DNA of 17,631 bases from Candidatus Gastranaerophilales bacterium (GTDB lineage Bacteria > Cyanobacteriota > Vampirovibrionia > Gastranaerophilales > Gastranaerophilaceae), in contig JAJQHF010000131.1 in the NCBI GenBank assembly GCA_021199975.1, forward strand, positions 1-17,631, written 5' to 3'. Below the pieces are notes generated by a model that was given only the letters and a program-made list of their open reading frames with translations, was not told where the DNA came from and did no database searches. A program made the position numbers and the translations under genes. This document shows, piece after piece, positions 6,845-14,030 of the stretch. How positions within the stretch are numbered: position 1 is the first letter of the stretch; each line of letters starts with the position of its first letter.

Positions 6845-7816
6845 ATGAATAATTTATTTATAGAGTTAAAAAACAAAATAGAACAGGCTGAAAGTATAAT
6901 AGTTTTTTCCCATGTCAGCCCTGATGGAGATACTCTCGGTTCAAATCTTGCAATAAGCTTAATGATTGAGAAATATTTTAATAAAAAAGCCGAGTCTGTA
7001 TATATAGGAGCGCTTCCGTCCTTATATTCATACCTTCCTGATTTTACAAGATTTAAAGATGTTCAGACAATTGATAAAAATAAAAAATATGACCTTGCCA
7101 TTGCAGTTGATGTTGCATCAAAAGACAGAATGGTTTACGGTATGAGTATTTTTGATAATGCCGGATATAGAGTAAATATAGATCATCACAAGACAAATAA
7201 TGCCTACGGCGACCTGAATATTATTGACGGAAATGCGGCATGCGTCGGTGTTATTTTATATAAAATATTTAAAGATTGGGATTTTGAAATACCTAAAGAT
7301 GTGGCAAGATGTATATATACTTCATTATTAACAGATACTGGCGGATTTAAATATGAAAATACAACCCCCGAAACATTTATGCTTGCGGCAGAGCTTGTTA
7401 AACTTGGAGTTTCCCCCACTTATGAATTTAGAGCGTGCTACGAAACAAAACCGCAATCAATGGTTCAATTTCAGGCATATATAGTAACAAATTCAATGTT
7501 CTATAATAGCGGAAAAATCGCATTTTCTAAAATAACAAGAAGCGACATGAGCAAGTTTAACGCAACTGAGGATTTTACAGAGGGTATCGTTGAAGTTTTA
7601 AGAACCTCTAAAAATGTTGAAATAGCCGCACTTTTAAAGGAAACAAAAGAAGGTTATACAAAAGTCAGTTTGAGAAGTAAAACCGTTAATTTAATCCCTA
7701 TAGTAATAGATTTTGGCGGCGGCGGTCATACTTTTGCGGCAGGCTGCACAATTAAAAAACCTATAGCTATTGCTTTTGATAAATTGCTTAAACGTGTTCA
7801 AAGTGAAATAGAATGA
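6845..7816 (+). CDS. nrnA: DHH/DHHA1 phosphoesterase, NrnA-type nanoRNase/pAp phosphatase
   Basis: Likely cytoplasmic manganese-dependent enzyme that degrades 2-5-nt RNA fragments, with possible phosphatase activity on 3'-phosphoadenosine 5'-phosphate and/or linear cyclic-dinucleotide products. The 323-residue length fits NrnA. Metal-binding motifs are H23, D27 and D29 in SHVSPDGDTLGSN, AVDVASKDR, and D113-H114-H115 in NIDHHKTN. TSLLTDTGGFKYENT completes the DHH domain. The DHHA1 domain ends with four glycines (291-294) and H295 in GGGGHTFAAG. No CBS or membrane domains are present, which separates it from GdpP and from tRNA nucleotidyltransferase fusions. It overlaps the next gene by 4 bases. 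Confidence 0.9.
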   Translation: MNNLFIELKNKIEQAESIIVFSHVSPDGDTLGSNLAISLMIEKYFNKKAESVYIGALPSLYSYLPDFTRFKDVQTIDKNKKYDLAIAVDVASKDRMVYGMSIFDNAGYRVNIDHHKTNNAYGDLNIIDGNAACVGVILYKIFKDWDFEIPKDVARCIYTSLLTDTGGFKYENTTPETFMLAAELVKLGVSPTYEFRACYETKPQSMVQFQAYIVTNSMFYNSGKIAFSKITRSDMSKFNATEDFTEGIVEVLRTSKNVEIAALLKETKEGYTKVSLRSKTVNLIPIVIDFGGGGHTFAAGCTIKKPIAIAFDKLLKRVQSEIE

Positions 7817-8658
7817 GAAAATATATAGAAAGTCTGATAAATAAAATAATTAATCAGGATTTTTGCGGTGTTGCCGCAGAAATGGCATTTTGGTTCATAT
7901 TAGGGCTTTTCCCGTTTTTGCTTTTTTTAACCTCTCTGTTTGCATGGATGGGGAAAAAAACGTTAATTTCTCCGATTTTAAATTTCATTACAAATATAGC
8001 TCCTAAAGATGTTTCATCTTTAATTTTAGATACTTTAAATGAAGCCATGATTTTTAAACAGGGAACATTAATTGCCGTTTTTGGACTTGTAATTACTATC
8101 GCACTTGCGGCAAATGCAATAGCCGTAATAATAAAAGGATTAAACAGAGCCTACGCAATTGAAGAAACAAGGAGCTTTATTTATACAAGAATACTTTCCG
8201 TAATAATGGTGTTTGTTAATTCTCTTGTCTTATTTTTATCTGTTAATTTAATAGTACTCGGAAAAGTAATACTTGATTTTATGCTTGAATATACCGCATT
8301 ATCCCAATTATCAATTGATATTATTTCCATTGTAAGATGGCCCGTAACATATTTAGCCTTGTCCTTTTCCGCAATTGGAAACTATTATATACTTCCTGCC
8401 ATAGAAGGAAATGATAAAATAAAATTCAGAAGCGTTCTGCCGGGCACATTCTTTTTCTGTTTCTTTTGGATACTTGGTTCATGGTGTTTTTCACTTTATT
8501 TAAGCAACTTAAATGCCTATAATAAAGTTTACGGAGCAATAGGCGCAGTCGCCATTTTAATGGTATGGATGTACTACACTTCATTAATCGTTCTCATTGG
8601 AGGGGAAATCAATGCAAGAGTTTACAATAAATTAATAACTAATAAAGGAAAATCATGA
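7813..8658 (+). CDS. YihY/BrkB (UPF0761) family integral membrane protein
   Basis: A 281-residue membrane protein of the YihY/BrkB family, once mis-annotated as ribonuclease BN; its biochemical role is not settled. The N-terminal DFCGVAAEMAFWFILGLFPFLLFL is the family's hallmark opening with its first membrane helix. Further hydrophobic segments lie near residues 75-100, 115-145, 170-195, 205-235 and 240-265, giving about six helices. GAIGAVAILMVWMYYT and the GGEINA segment near the C terminus are also typical. It overlaps the genes on both sides by 4 bases (ATGA), so all three are co-translated. A functional link with NrnA is not obvious. Confidence 0.9.
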   Translation: MRKYIESLINKIINQDFCGVAAEMAFWFILGLFPFLLFLTSLFAWMGKKTLISPILNFITNIAPKDVSSLILDTLNEAMIFKQGTLIAVFGLVITIALAANAIAVIIKGLNRAYAIEETRSFIYTRILSVIMVFVNSLVLFLSVNLIVLGKVILDFMLEYTALSQLSIDIISIVRWPVTYLALSFSAIGNYYILPAIEGNDKIKFRSVLPGTFFFCFFWILGSWCFSLYLSNLNAYNKVYGAIGAVAILMVWMYYTSLIVLIGGEINARVYNKLITNKGKS

Positions 8659-9434
8659 AAAAAATATTAACTTTAGTAATCCTAATGCTGATTTTTTTAA
8701 CTTCGTGCGGAAAATCAAGCGAAAAGAGTGCGGTTGATGAAATTATAAAAAGAGATTTTCTAATAGTAGGAGTAAAAAATGACTCAAAACCTTTCGGTTT
8801 CATAAGCAAAACAACGGGAGAACCCGCCGGATTTGATATAGATGTTGCAAAATATATCGCCAAAGATTTACTTGGTGACGAAATGAAGGTTGAATTTGTT
8901 GAAGTAAATCCAAATACAAGAATAGAAGCCATAACCTCGGGAAAGGTTGATTTAGTAATTGCCACAATGTCTGTTACTCCGTCAAGACAATATCTAATTG
9001 ATTTTTCAATACCTTATTATTATGCCGGTCAAACTGCACTTGTAAGAAATGACAGCGATATTTATACATTTGCCGATTTAAAAAAGAAAACAACAATTGT
9101 TGCTTTAGGCACTACAGCAGAAAAAAATATAAGAAATATTATACCTGCTGCAAGAATTGTCGGATATAATAACTACAAAGAAGCTTTTCAAGCTTTTATT
9201 GAAGGAAAAGGAGATGCACTGAGTACTGATGATACAATCATTTCAGGATTTTTAATGGATTATAATAACGGCGAATATAGAATGCTCAAAAATAAGATTT
9301 CTCAAGAACCATATGCCGTAGCTTTTAAGCAGTACGATGATAAAAAATTAAAAAAAACAATGGATATAATAATAACAAGAATGAAAAAAGACGGAACTAT
9401 CAGACAATTAAAGGAAAAATGGCACTTACATTAG
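8655..9434 (+). CDS. Amino-acid-type ABC transporter substrate-binding lipoprotein (SBP family 3)
   Basis: Extracytoplasmic solute-binding protein of the family that captures polar amino acids for ABC importers. The 259 residues start with a lipoprotein signal, MKKILTLVILMLIFLTSC, with the lipobox LTSC and lipidated C18. After a Ser/Lys linker come FLIVGVKNDSKPFGF, GEPAGFDIDVAKYIAKD, VDLVIATMSVTPSRQ and FSIPYYYAGQTALV, all standard for SBP family 3. The C-terminal IRQLKEKWH is typical. No permease or ATPase gene is beside it, and the ligand cannot be told. It overlaps the yihY-like gene by 4 bases. Its stop TAG is immediately followed by the stop of the minus-strand small ORF. Confidence 0.92.
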   Translation: MKKILTLVILMLIFLTSCGKSSEKSAVDEIIKRDFLIVGVKNDSKPFGFISKTTGEPAGFDIDVAKYIAKDLLGDEMKVEFVEVNPNTRIEAITSGKVDLVIATMSVTPSRQYLIDFSIPYYYAGQTALVRNDSDIYTFADLKKKTTIVALGTTAEKNIRNIIPAARIVGYNNYKEAFQAFIEGKGDALSTDDTIISGFLMDYNNGEYRMLKNKISQEPYAVAFKQYDDKKLKKTMDIIITRMKKDGTIRQLKEKWHLH

Positions 9435-9596
9435 TTATGCCATTTTCATAGTTTGTACTGTCATGTTCTGCATTGCTATTATATTCATTGAATTCCAAAA
9501 TTTATATTGAAATTTTAATGATTCTACATCTTCCTTCATTGGAGCAGGTGTATAGTATATCTCTTTCATTTTACAATTTATTTCTTTAAATTCCAT
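9435..9596 (-). CDS. Small Met-rich ORF, 53 residues, unknown
   Basis: A 53-codon ORF that I do not recognise. It begins at ATG 9596 (MEFKEINCKM) and ends at TAA 9437-9435. An AGAGG ribosome-binding site lies 8 bases before the ATG, good by the standard of this window. The product is rich in methionine (8 of 53) and has a mixed charged N-terminal half and a more hydrophobic C-terminal stretch (about residues 34-48, FWNSMNIIAMQNMTV) that could form one amphipathic helix. It is neither a clear membrane helix nor a signal peptide. Its stop abuts the lipoprotein gene's stop with no gap. It fills most of what would otherwise be a gap of over 300 bases. Confidence 0.5.
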   Translation of the reverse strand: MEFKEINCKMKEIYYTPAPMKEDVESLKFQYKFWNSMNIIAMQNMTVQTMKMA

Positions 9597-9622
9597 TTTT
9601 TTATCCTCTTGTATATATAAAG

Positions 9623-9640
9623 TATATATTAAAATATATA
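9623..9640. repeat. AT-only palindrome in the divergent region
   Basis: TATATATT-AA-AATATATA is a perfect 8-bp inverted repeat around AA. It lies between the small leftward ORF and the rightward sigma-28 promoter. It could be an operator or simply low-complexity A+T sequence; GTATATA also recurs at 9611 and 9622. Confidence 0.35.
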
Positions 9641-9693
9641 TTGCTATTTATTGTTTATCTTGTTTACATTTCTTAATAAAAACCGAAAAAAAT

Positions 9694-9721
9694 TAAAGTT
9701 TTATCTCCTCTCTGCCGATAA
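9694..9721 (+). promoter_or_regulatory. Sigma-28 (FliA/SigD) promoter
   Basis: TAAAGTTT (9694-9701), a 12-base spacer and GCCGATAA (9714-9721). Both boxes match the enteric FliA consensus TAAAGTTT/GCCGATAA exactly. The enteric spacer is usually 11, while the SigD consensus TAAA-N14-16-GCCGATAT permits the 16 bases seen here between TAAA and GCCGATAA. The transcription start should fall near 9728, leaving a leader of about 33 bases with AAAGGAG (9743-9749) before the ATG at 9761. No matching sigma-70 boxes are better placed. This puts the next gene in the late-flagellar/chemotaxis regulon. Confidence 0.85.
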
Positions 9722-9760
9722 ACATATAAGTACGATTATTTAAAAGGAGTAAAAAATAAA

Positions 9761-11614
9761 ATGACAACGGATGCAATAAACTATTTAGCATTGGGCATAA
9801 GCGGAACTAAACAATTAGGTTCTTCCACAAGTGCAAAATCTGAAAATACGACAGATTACACTGACGGACTTACAATAAAAGAATTACAAAGAATAGATTC
9901 AAACGGGGATGGTGCAATTACATGGGCGGAATTTAAAAAAGCCTTTAACGGTGATGATGCAAAAACATTTTGGGATCAATATAAAGAATATTACAATTCA
10001 ACGGTAAATTCATCTAAAAATACAACAACTACAACAACCTCATCAAGTTCAAGCTCAACTAAAATAACCTCAACGTATGACAAAAATAACAAATTGTCAG
10101 GATATACCAAAACTGTAACAAATGCCGACGGTACAGTTACAAAAACAACATACAGCGTAAGTAACGGAACTGCCGTAAAAGAATCAGTTAAAACAACCGC
10201 TGCAGACGGTACAATTACAACGAAAAAATATTCAAATGGGACACTTAGTTCAACCACCACAACAACGGCTGACGGAACATCCGTAACAAAAAACAAGAAA
10301 GGCTATATAACCGGTGTAAAAACAAGTACCGGCGATTCAACAAGCTACAATTATAACAGCAGCGGAAAACTTACTTCTGTAACTATAAACGGCACTAAAT
10401 ACACAAATATCTCAACAAACAAGGACGGAACAATCACGGTAAAAGATAAAAACGGCAGCACTGTCCAAAAACGTACTACAGACAGCAGCGGAAATATTTC
10501 TGTTACAAATTATAAAAACGGAAACAAAACTACAAAAACAGTAATAGATTCAAGCGGAGCAGCTTCTGATATATACACTTATAATACCTCCGGTTCTGCA
10601 AAAGGCAAAGCTTCAACAAGAATATTCTGTAATCAATCAAATTATGTAAGATCTTATTCTTATGATTCAAAAGGAAATAAAACCTCCTCCACTGACAAAA
10701 AAGACGGTGTAAAATACAGCACTCAAACATATTACACTTCAGGAGATAATAAAGGTAGTTTTAAAACAAAAACATACTATGATGAAACAGGTAAGACAAA
10801 AACAAGCTATAATACATACTCCTACTCAACATCTTCCAACGGAACCACGACAAAAACAGTAGATACATATAAATATAATTCTTCCGGAAGTAAAACAATA
10901 ACATCAAAAACTGTTTACACACAGGACAAATCAGGCACTACCACAAAAGCTGTAACAACAGATTATGCTAATTCAAAAGAAACTACAAGCAATTATACAG
11001 ATGGAAGAGTTACATCTAAAACAGTAGAACAAACCGAAAACGGCAAATCAACAACAACAAAATATACTTATTCATATTACGCTAACGGTAAAATGAAGCA
11101 AATGACAAAAACAACAGGAGGCAAAACTACTACAACAAAATATACTTACGATAAGAACGGAAAAGCGACAACTACAACAAGCACAACATCAAGCTCTTCT
11201 TCAAGTTCTTCAAGTTCATCAAGCTCTTCTTCAAGCAGTACAACAAGTTCTGAAGACAGTTCAACAACTGTAAGCGAAACAAACAAAGCAAGAACAGAAA
11301 CAGAAATCAAAAACGGACAAACTGTTACTACAGTTTACGACAGTAATGGCAATGTAACATCAATAGAACGATATTACAAATCAGGAGATTTAAGAGCTGC
11401 GAATTATAACATTGAAACCTTGCTGGCAAAATTATATCCGGATCTTTCTTCTTCCGATATATCAACCGTTGCAGACGCAATAATTGCTGACAGCAGTAAT
11501 TCTATTAATGATTCCTCTCAGCTTATCTACTACAATTTTAGCACGGATTTCAATGATGAAATTAACAGTATTATCAGTAAATATATCGATGAGAACGGTA
11601 ATATTATAACATAA
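9761..11614 (+). CDS. Large Ser/Thr-rich YD-repeat protein with EF-hand loop, sigma-28 controlled
   Basis: Unrecognised 617-residue protein. Residues 1-40 lack a Sec or lipoprotein signal and are Ser/Thr/Gly/Ala-rich. Residues 46-57 (DSNGDGAITWAE) form a canonical EF-hand calcium loop, with D46, N48, D50 and E57. From about 100 to 475 there is an array of repeats of the form Y-x-(Y)-D/N-x-x-G-x-(hydrophobic or T), for example YDKNNKLSG, YNYNSSGKLTSV, YSYDSKGNKTS and YTYDKNGKATT; these resemble YD/RHS or MORN-like beta-hairpin units. Residues 477-493 are 17 serines. YDSNGNVTSIERYYKSG (526-542) is one more unit, followed by a helical tail (550-608) and a terminal DENGN turn. The sigma-28 promoter suggests a flagellar-associated or co-regulated surface or secreted protein, perhaps exported by the flagellar apparatus. 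No RHS core cleavage motif or toxin domain is seen. It ends before a strong terminator. Confidence 0.85.
   Translation: MTTDAINYLALGISGTKQLGSSTSAKSENTTDYTDGLTIKELQRIDSNGDGAITWAEFKKAFNGDDAKTFWDQYKEYYNSTVNSSKNTTTTTTSSSSSSTKITSTYDKNNKLSGYTKTVTNADGTVTKTTYSVSNGTAVKESVKTTAADGTITTKKYSNGTLSSTTTTTADGTSVTKNKKGYITGVKTSTGDSTSYNYNSSGKLTSVTINGTKYTNISTNKDGTITVKDKNGSTVQKRTTDSSGNISVTNYKNGNKTTKTVIDSSGAASDIYTYNTSGSAKGKASTRIFCNQSNYVRSYSYDSKGNKTSSTDKKDGVKYSTQTYYTSGDNKGSFKTKTYYDETGKTKTSYNTYSYSTSSNGTTTKTVDTYKYNSSGSKTITSKTVYTQDKSGTTTKAVTTDYANSKETTSNYTDGRVTSKTVEQTENGKSTTTKYTYSYYANGKMKQMTKTTGGKTTTTKYTYDKNGKATTTTSTTSSSSSSSSSSSSSSSSSTTSSEDSSTTVSETNKARTETEIKNGQTVTTVYDSNGNVTSIERYYKSGDLRAANYNIETLLAKLYPDLSSSDISTVADAIIADSSNSINDSSQLIYYNFSTDFNDEINSIISKYIDENGNIIT
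11189..11239 (+). repeat. Poly-Ser tract with a duplicated 17-base unit
   Basis: Seventeen serine codons (TCA, AGC, TCT, AGT mixed). The 17-base unit tcaagctcttcttcaag occurs at 11189-11205 and again at 11219-11235, a 30-base period. Such repeats can vary in length by replication slippage while keeping frame. The tract separates the repeat array from the C-terminal domain. Confidence 0.75.
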
Positions 11615-11669
11615 TAAATTACATCCACAAATTAATCCCACAATAAATAATAAACAAAAAAGAATTTTT

Positions 11670-11703
11670 AGAGAGATTGAAAGCATTTTTAATCTCTCTT
11701 TTT
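11670..11703 (+). terminator. Rho-independent terminator of the YD-repeat gene
   Basis: AGAGAGATT (11670-11678) pairs perfectly with AATCTCTCT (11691-11699). GAAA/TTTT inside can extend the stem to 13 bp including one G-U pair, leaving a GCAT loop. Four or five Ts follow (11699-11703). It lies 56 bases after the stop at 11614. It may slow leftward transcripts from the convergent gene too, but the T tract is on the plus side. Confidence 0.85.
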
Positions 11704-11727
11704 AATACAAGAATATAAATGTGTATT

Positions 11728-12630
11728 TTACATTTGGATTCCGCAGTTGGCAATAACATCTGCAAAATTTTCGCATAAAAGTTCAGAGAATGTTTCAGGG
11801 TTAATTTGTGTGGCAATTAATGCCATTAAGTCCTGAGGAAGATCCTCCACCATAGGAAGCATATCTTTTGTATCTAAAACAGTCAATGATTTAAGTACAT
11901 CTTCTTTTTTCATTGTAGTAAAGGGATGTGTCATTGCTTCCGCTGAAAATTCTTCAAACAAATCAGGTTTTTCCTGTAATAAATTACTAATCAATTGAAT
12001 TTTTCCATCCGGTTCAAAAGAGCCTATTGCTTGCATAAAATCGTCATCGGACATCGCGCTCATAGTTTCAAGAATGGAATCCCTTTCTTCATAGCAGGAT
12101 TGACCTGTTACATTTTCCATCATTTTTTGAAGCTGTTCTTCATCAACATCTTCTAATGCTTTCATAAGCATATTTCTGTCAATTTTATCCGATGAAAGGA
12201 ATTCATCCATATATTCTTCCGGAATGGATTTTAAGAACATCTCTGAATCCATATTTTCCAAAACAACCGTAGCAAGTGTTTCGGCAGGCAGTTCCTGCAT
12301 AAGCTTAATTAAAGCGTCCTGAGAAAAAATACTTAATCCCAAAACCATTTCCTCGGGCTGCAAATATTCCATTACCATCATCAAATCATCTTGATTCATA
12401 TTCATTAAAATAAGAAATCTGTTTTGAGGATTAATTAATTCAAAAAGAGTCGCAAGTTCTTCGGGGTTATTTGTTATCCCCATCAAAAATTCAGCAGCGG
12501 CGGTATTACCCTTTTCAGCTTCCGCCTGCATTATTTCTACAACACTCATATTTTGGTACTGCTGCATAGCAGAAGTGCCAATATTGTATTGACTGCACAA
12601 ATATGTCAGGTCTAAATCTAATGTAATCAT
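11728..12630 (-). CDS. Acidic helical-repeat protein resembling MgtE-N/FliG middle domain
   Basis: A 300-residue soluble, Met/Leu/Glu/Asp-rich protein without signal peptide or membrane helices; I cannot assign a named family. From about residue 55 to 170 and again 190-295 it consists of short helix pairs with patterns such as LFELINPQNRFLILMNM, MEYLQPEEMVLGLSIF, MQELPAETLATVVLENM and MVEDLPQDLMALIATQI. The L-x-P-E/Q-x-x spacing is that of the superhelical MgtE N-terminal domain, also seen in FliG. The MgtE CBS and membrane domains are absent, as are the FliG C-terminal torque motifs. It faces the sigma-28-controlled gene tail to tail. A scaffold or switch-like role is possible; function unknown. 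The ATG at 12630 has only a weak ribosome-binding site. Confidence 0.8.
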   Translation of the reverse strand: MITLDLDLTYLCSQYNIGTSAMQQYQNMSVVEIMQAEAEKGNTAAAEFLMGITNNPEELATLFELINPQNRFLILMNMNQDDLMMVMEYLQPEEMVLGLSIFSQDALIKLMQELPAETLATVVLENMDSEMFLKSIPEEYMDEFLSSDKIDRNMLMKALEDVDEEQLQKMMENVTGQSCYEERDSILETMSAMSDDDFMQAIGSFEPDGKIQLISNLLQEKPDLFEEFSAEAMTHPFTTMKKEDVLKSLTVLDTKDMLPMVEDLPQDLMALIATQINPETFSELLCENFADVIANCGIQM

Positions 12631-12741
12631 CTCTATCTGCCAAATTTTATAGTACTATATTATAATAAAGTCTTTTTTTTATTTAAAATTAAGCAAAAAC
12701 CTAAAAATTTCATAAAAATTTACAAATTAATTTTATTTAAA

Positions 12742-12770
12742 TAGAAACATTTTTGTTCTTAAATTATAAT
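12742..12770 (+). promoter_or_regulatory. Promoter of the TPR-ruvA-glgA unit
   Basis: TAGAAA (12742-12747, four of six), a 17-base spacer and a perfect TATAAT (12765-12770). The predicted start near 12777 precedes AAAGG (12782-12786) and the ATG at 12793. Confidence 0.55.
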
Positions 12771-12792
12771 ATTTATCAAATAAAGGTAGATT

Positions 12793-13386
12793 ATGAAAAA
12801 AATATTTATTCTTTTTACGGTTTTAACTATTTTTTTATCGGGCATAAACAAATGTTATGCGGAAAAGTCTTTTGAAGACAGGAAAAAAGATATAATTGCG
12901 GTTTATAACTCTAATAATCTTGAAGAAGCTTACAATATGATTTCAAAGATAACTGAAGATGAAAGAGATTATGAACTTTGGTTTTTACTTGGAAATCTTT
13001 CACAGGATTTTAATAATGACACAAATGCTTCATTCTTTTTTCAAAAATCTATATTATTAAAACCCGATTTTGATAAAGCACATTATAATTTAGCTAATAT
13101 TTATTTAAAAGAAAAAAGGTACAATTCCGCAATTAATGAATATAAGCTTGCAATTAAATATAAAAAAGATTTTCCGTATTATTACTACAATTTAGGCTGC
13201 GCTTATTTAGGTCTAAAAGATTATAAAAATGCAAAAAATTCATTTGAAAAAGCAATAAAATTAAAAAGCGATGAAGCAGATTTCTATTATAATCTTGCTT
13301 ATGCATATAAAAATCTTAACAATAATAAAGAGATGAATAAAGCTATAGAAATGTACAACAACTTAAAAGATAAAGAAGAAACATAA
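12793..13386 (+). CDS. Exported tetratricopeptide-repeat protein
   Basis: A 197-residue protein with a Sec signal peptide, about residues 1-23, ending CYA before EKSFEDR. Residues 61-196 hold about four TPR units. The clearest are 95-128 (AHYNLANIYLKEKRYNSA...) and 129-162 (YYYNLGCAYLGLKDYKNA), with the expected A/G-Y-x-x-L and A positions; the first and last are weaker. TPRs mediate protein contacts, so this is probably a periplasmic or cell-surface adaptor. C21 lies in the signal and has no good lipobox around it, so a lipoprotein is less likely. It leads an operon with ruvA 2 bases and glgA about 640 bases downstream; no functional link between them is evident. Confidence 0.85.
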   Translation: MKKIFILFTVLTIFLSGINKCYAEKSFEDRKKDIIAVYNSNNLEEAYNMISKITEDERDYELWFLLGNLSQDFNNDTNASFFFQKSILLKPDFDKAHYNLANIYLKEKRYNSAINEYKLAIKYKKDFPYYYYNLGCAYLGLKDYKNAKNSFEKAIKLKSDEADFYYNLAYAYKNLNNNKEMNKAIEMYNNLKDKEET

Positions 13387-13388
13387 AT

Positions 13389-14018
13389 ATGTACGATTAT
13401 TTAAAAGGACGTCTTGTTTCAAAACAAATAAATTCTTACAGAGGCAGTCATATTGTTATTGATGTTAACAATATAGGATATTTTGTGCTTACAGGCAAAA
13501 GTACAATTGAAAGATTAAAAGATAATGAAGAAGTTAAAATATATGTATCTTTAAGTCATAAAGAAGATTCTATGAGCCTTACGGGATTTATTACAAAAGA
13601 AGAGCGGGATATTTTTAATATTTTACAGAGTGTATCAGGTATAGGAGTAAAACTTGCACTGTTAATCCTCGATGAATTTTCGATAACCGAGCTTATAGAT
13701 ATTATGATAAGAGAAGATTCAAAAGAACTTTCAAGGGCAAAAGGTGTCGGAGTAAAAGTTGCACAGAAAATAATTATTGAGTTAAAAGATAAACTTATAA
13801 ATTGGTCTAACGTTACTCCTGTTGATGTTTCCGATATTCAAACAAAAGAAGTTGAAAAAGAAGCAATAATAGAAGTCCAAAGCGTATTAATTTCATTAGG
13901 TTACAGCACTAACGAGGCGAAATCCGCAATAAAAGAAGTTCTTAATTATAAAAAAGAATGTAAAAAAACAGAAGATATATTAAAATATTCATTGGAATTT
14001 CTTTCACGAATGACATAA
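13389..14018 (+). CDS. ruvA: Holliday junction branch migration protein RuvA
   Basis: RuvA binds four-way junctions as a tetramer and loads the RuvB motor. The 209 residues follow the family plan: N-terminal OB domain starting MYDYLKGRLV, with LSHKEDSMSLTGF. Two helix-hairpin-helix motifs follow, VSGIGVKLALLIL (82-94) and AKGVGVKVAQKIIIEL (117-132), that grip the junction. A short acidic linker then leads to the C-terminal RuvB-contacting domain (about 160-209, with VLISLGYSTNEAKSAI). The ATG is 2 bases after the TPR gene's stop with no strong ribosome-binding site, so it is probably coupled. ruvB and ruvC are not nearby. Confidence 0.96.
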   Translation: MYDYLKGRLVSKQINSYRGSHIVIDVNNIGYFVLTGKSTIERLKDNEEVKIYVSLSHKEDSMSLTGFITKEERDIFNILQSVSGIGVKLALLILDEFSITELIDIMIREDSKELSRAKGVGVKVAQKIIIELKDKLINWSNVTPVDVSDIQTKEVEKEAIIEVQSVLISLGYSTNEAKSAIKEVLNYKKECKKTEDILKYSLEFLSRMT

Positions 14019-14030
14019 AAGAGGCATATT

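Noticed and set aside
9991..10296. 101-codon Val-rich open frame on the minus strand
   Set aside because: A by-product of the repetitive Thr (ACA/ACN) codons of the YD-repeat gene read in reverse.
9761..11614. RHS/polymorphic toxin
   Set aside because: YD-like repeats are present, but there is no RHS core cleavage motif, no recognisable toxin tip and no immunity gene next to it.
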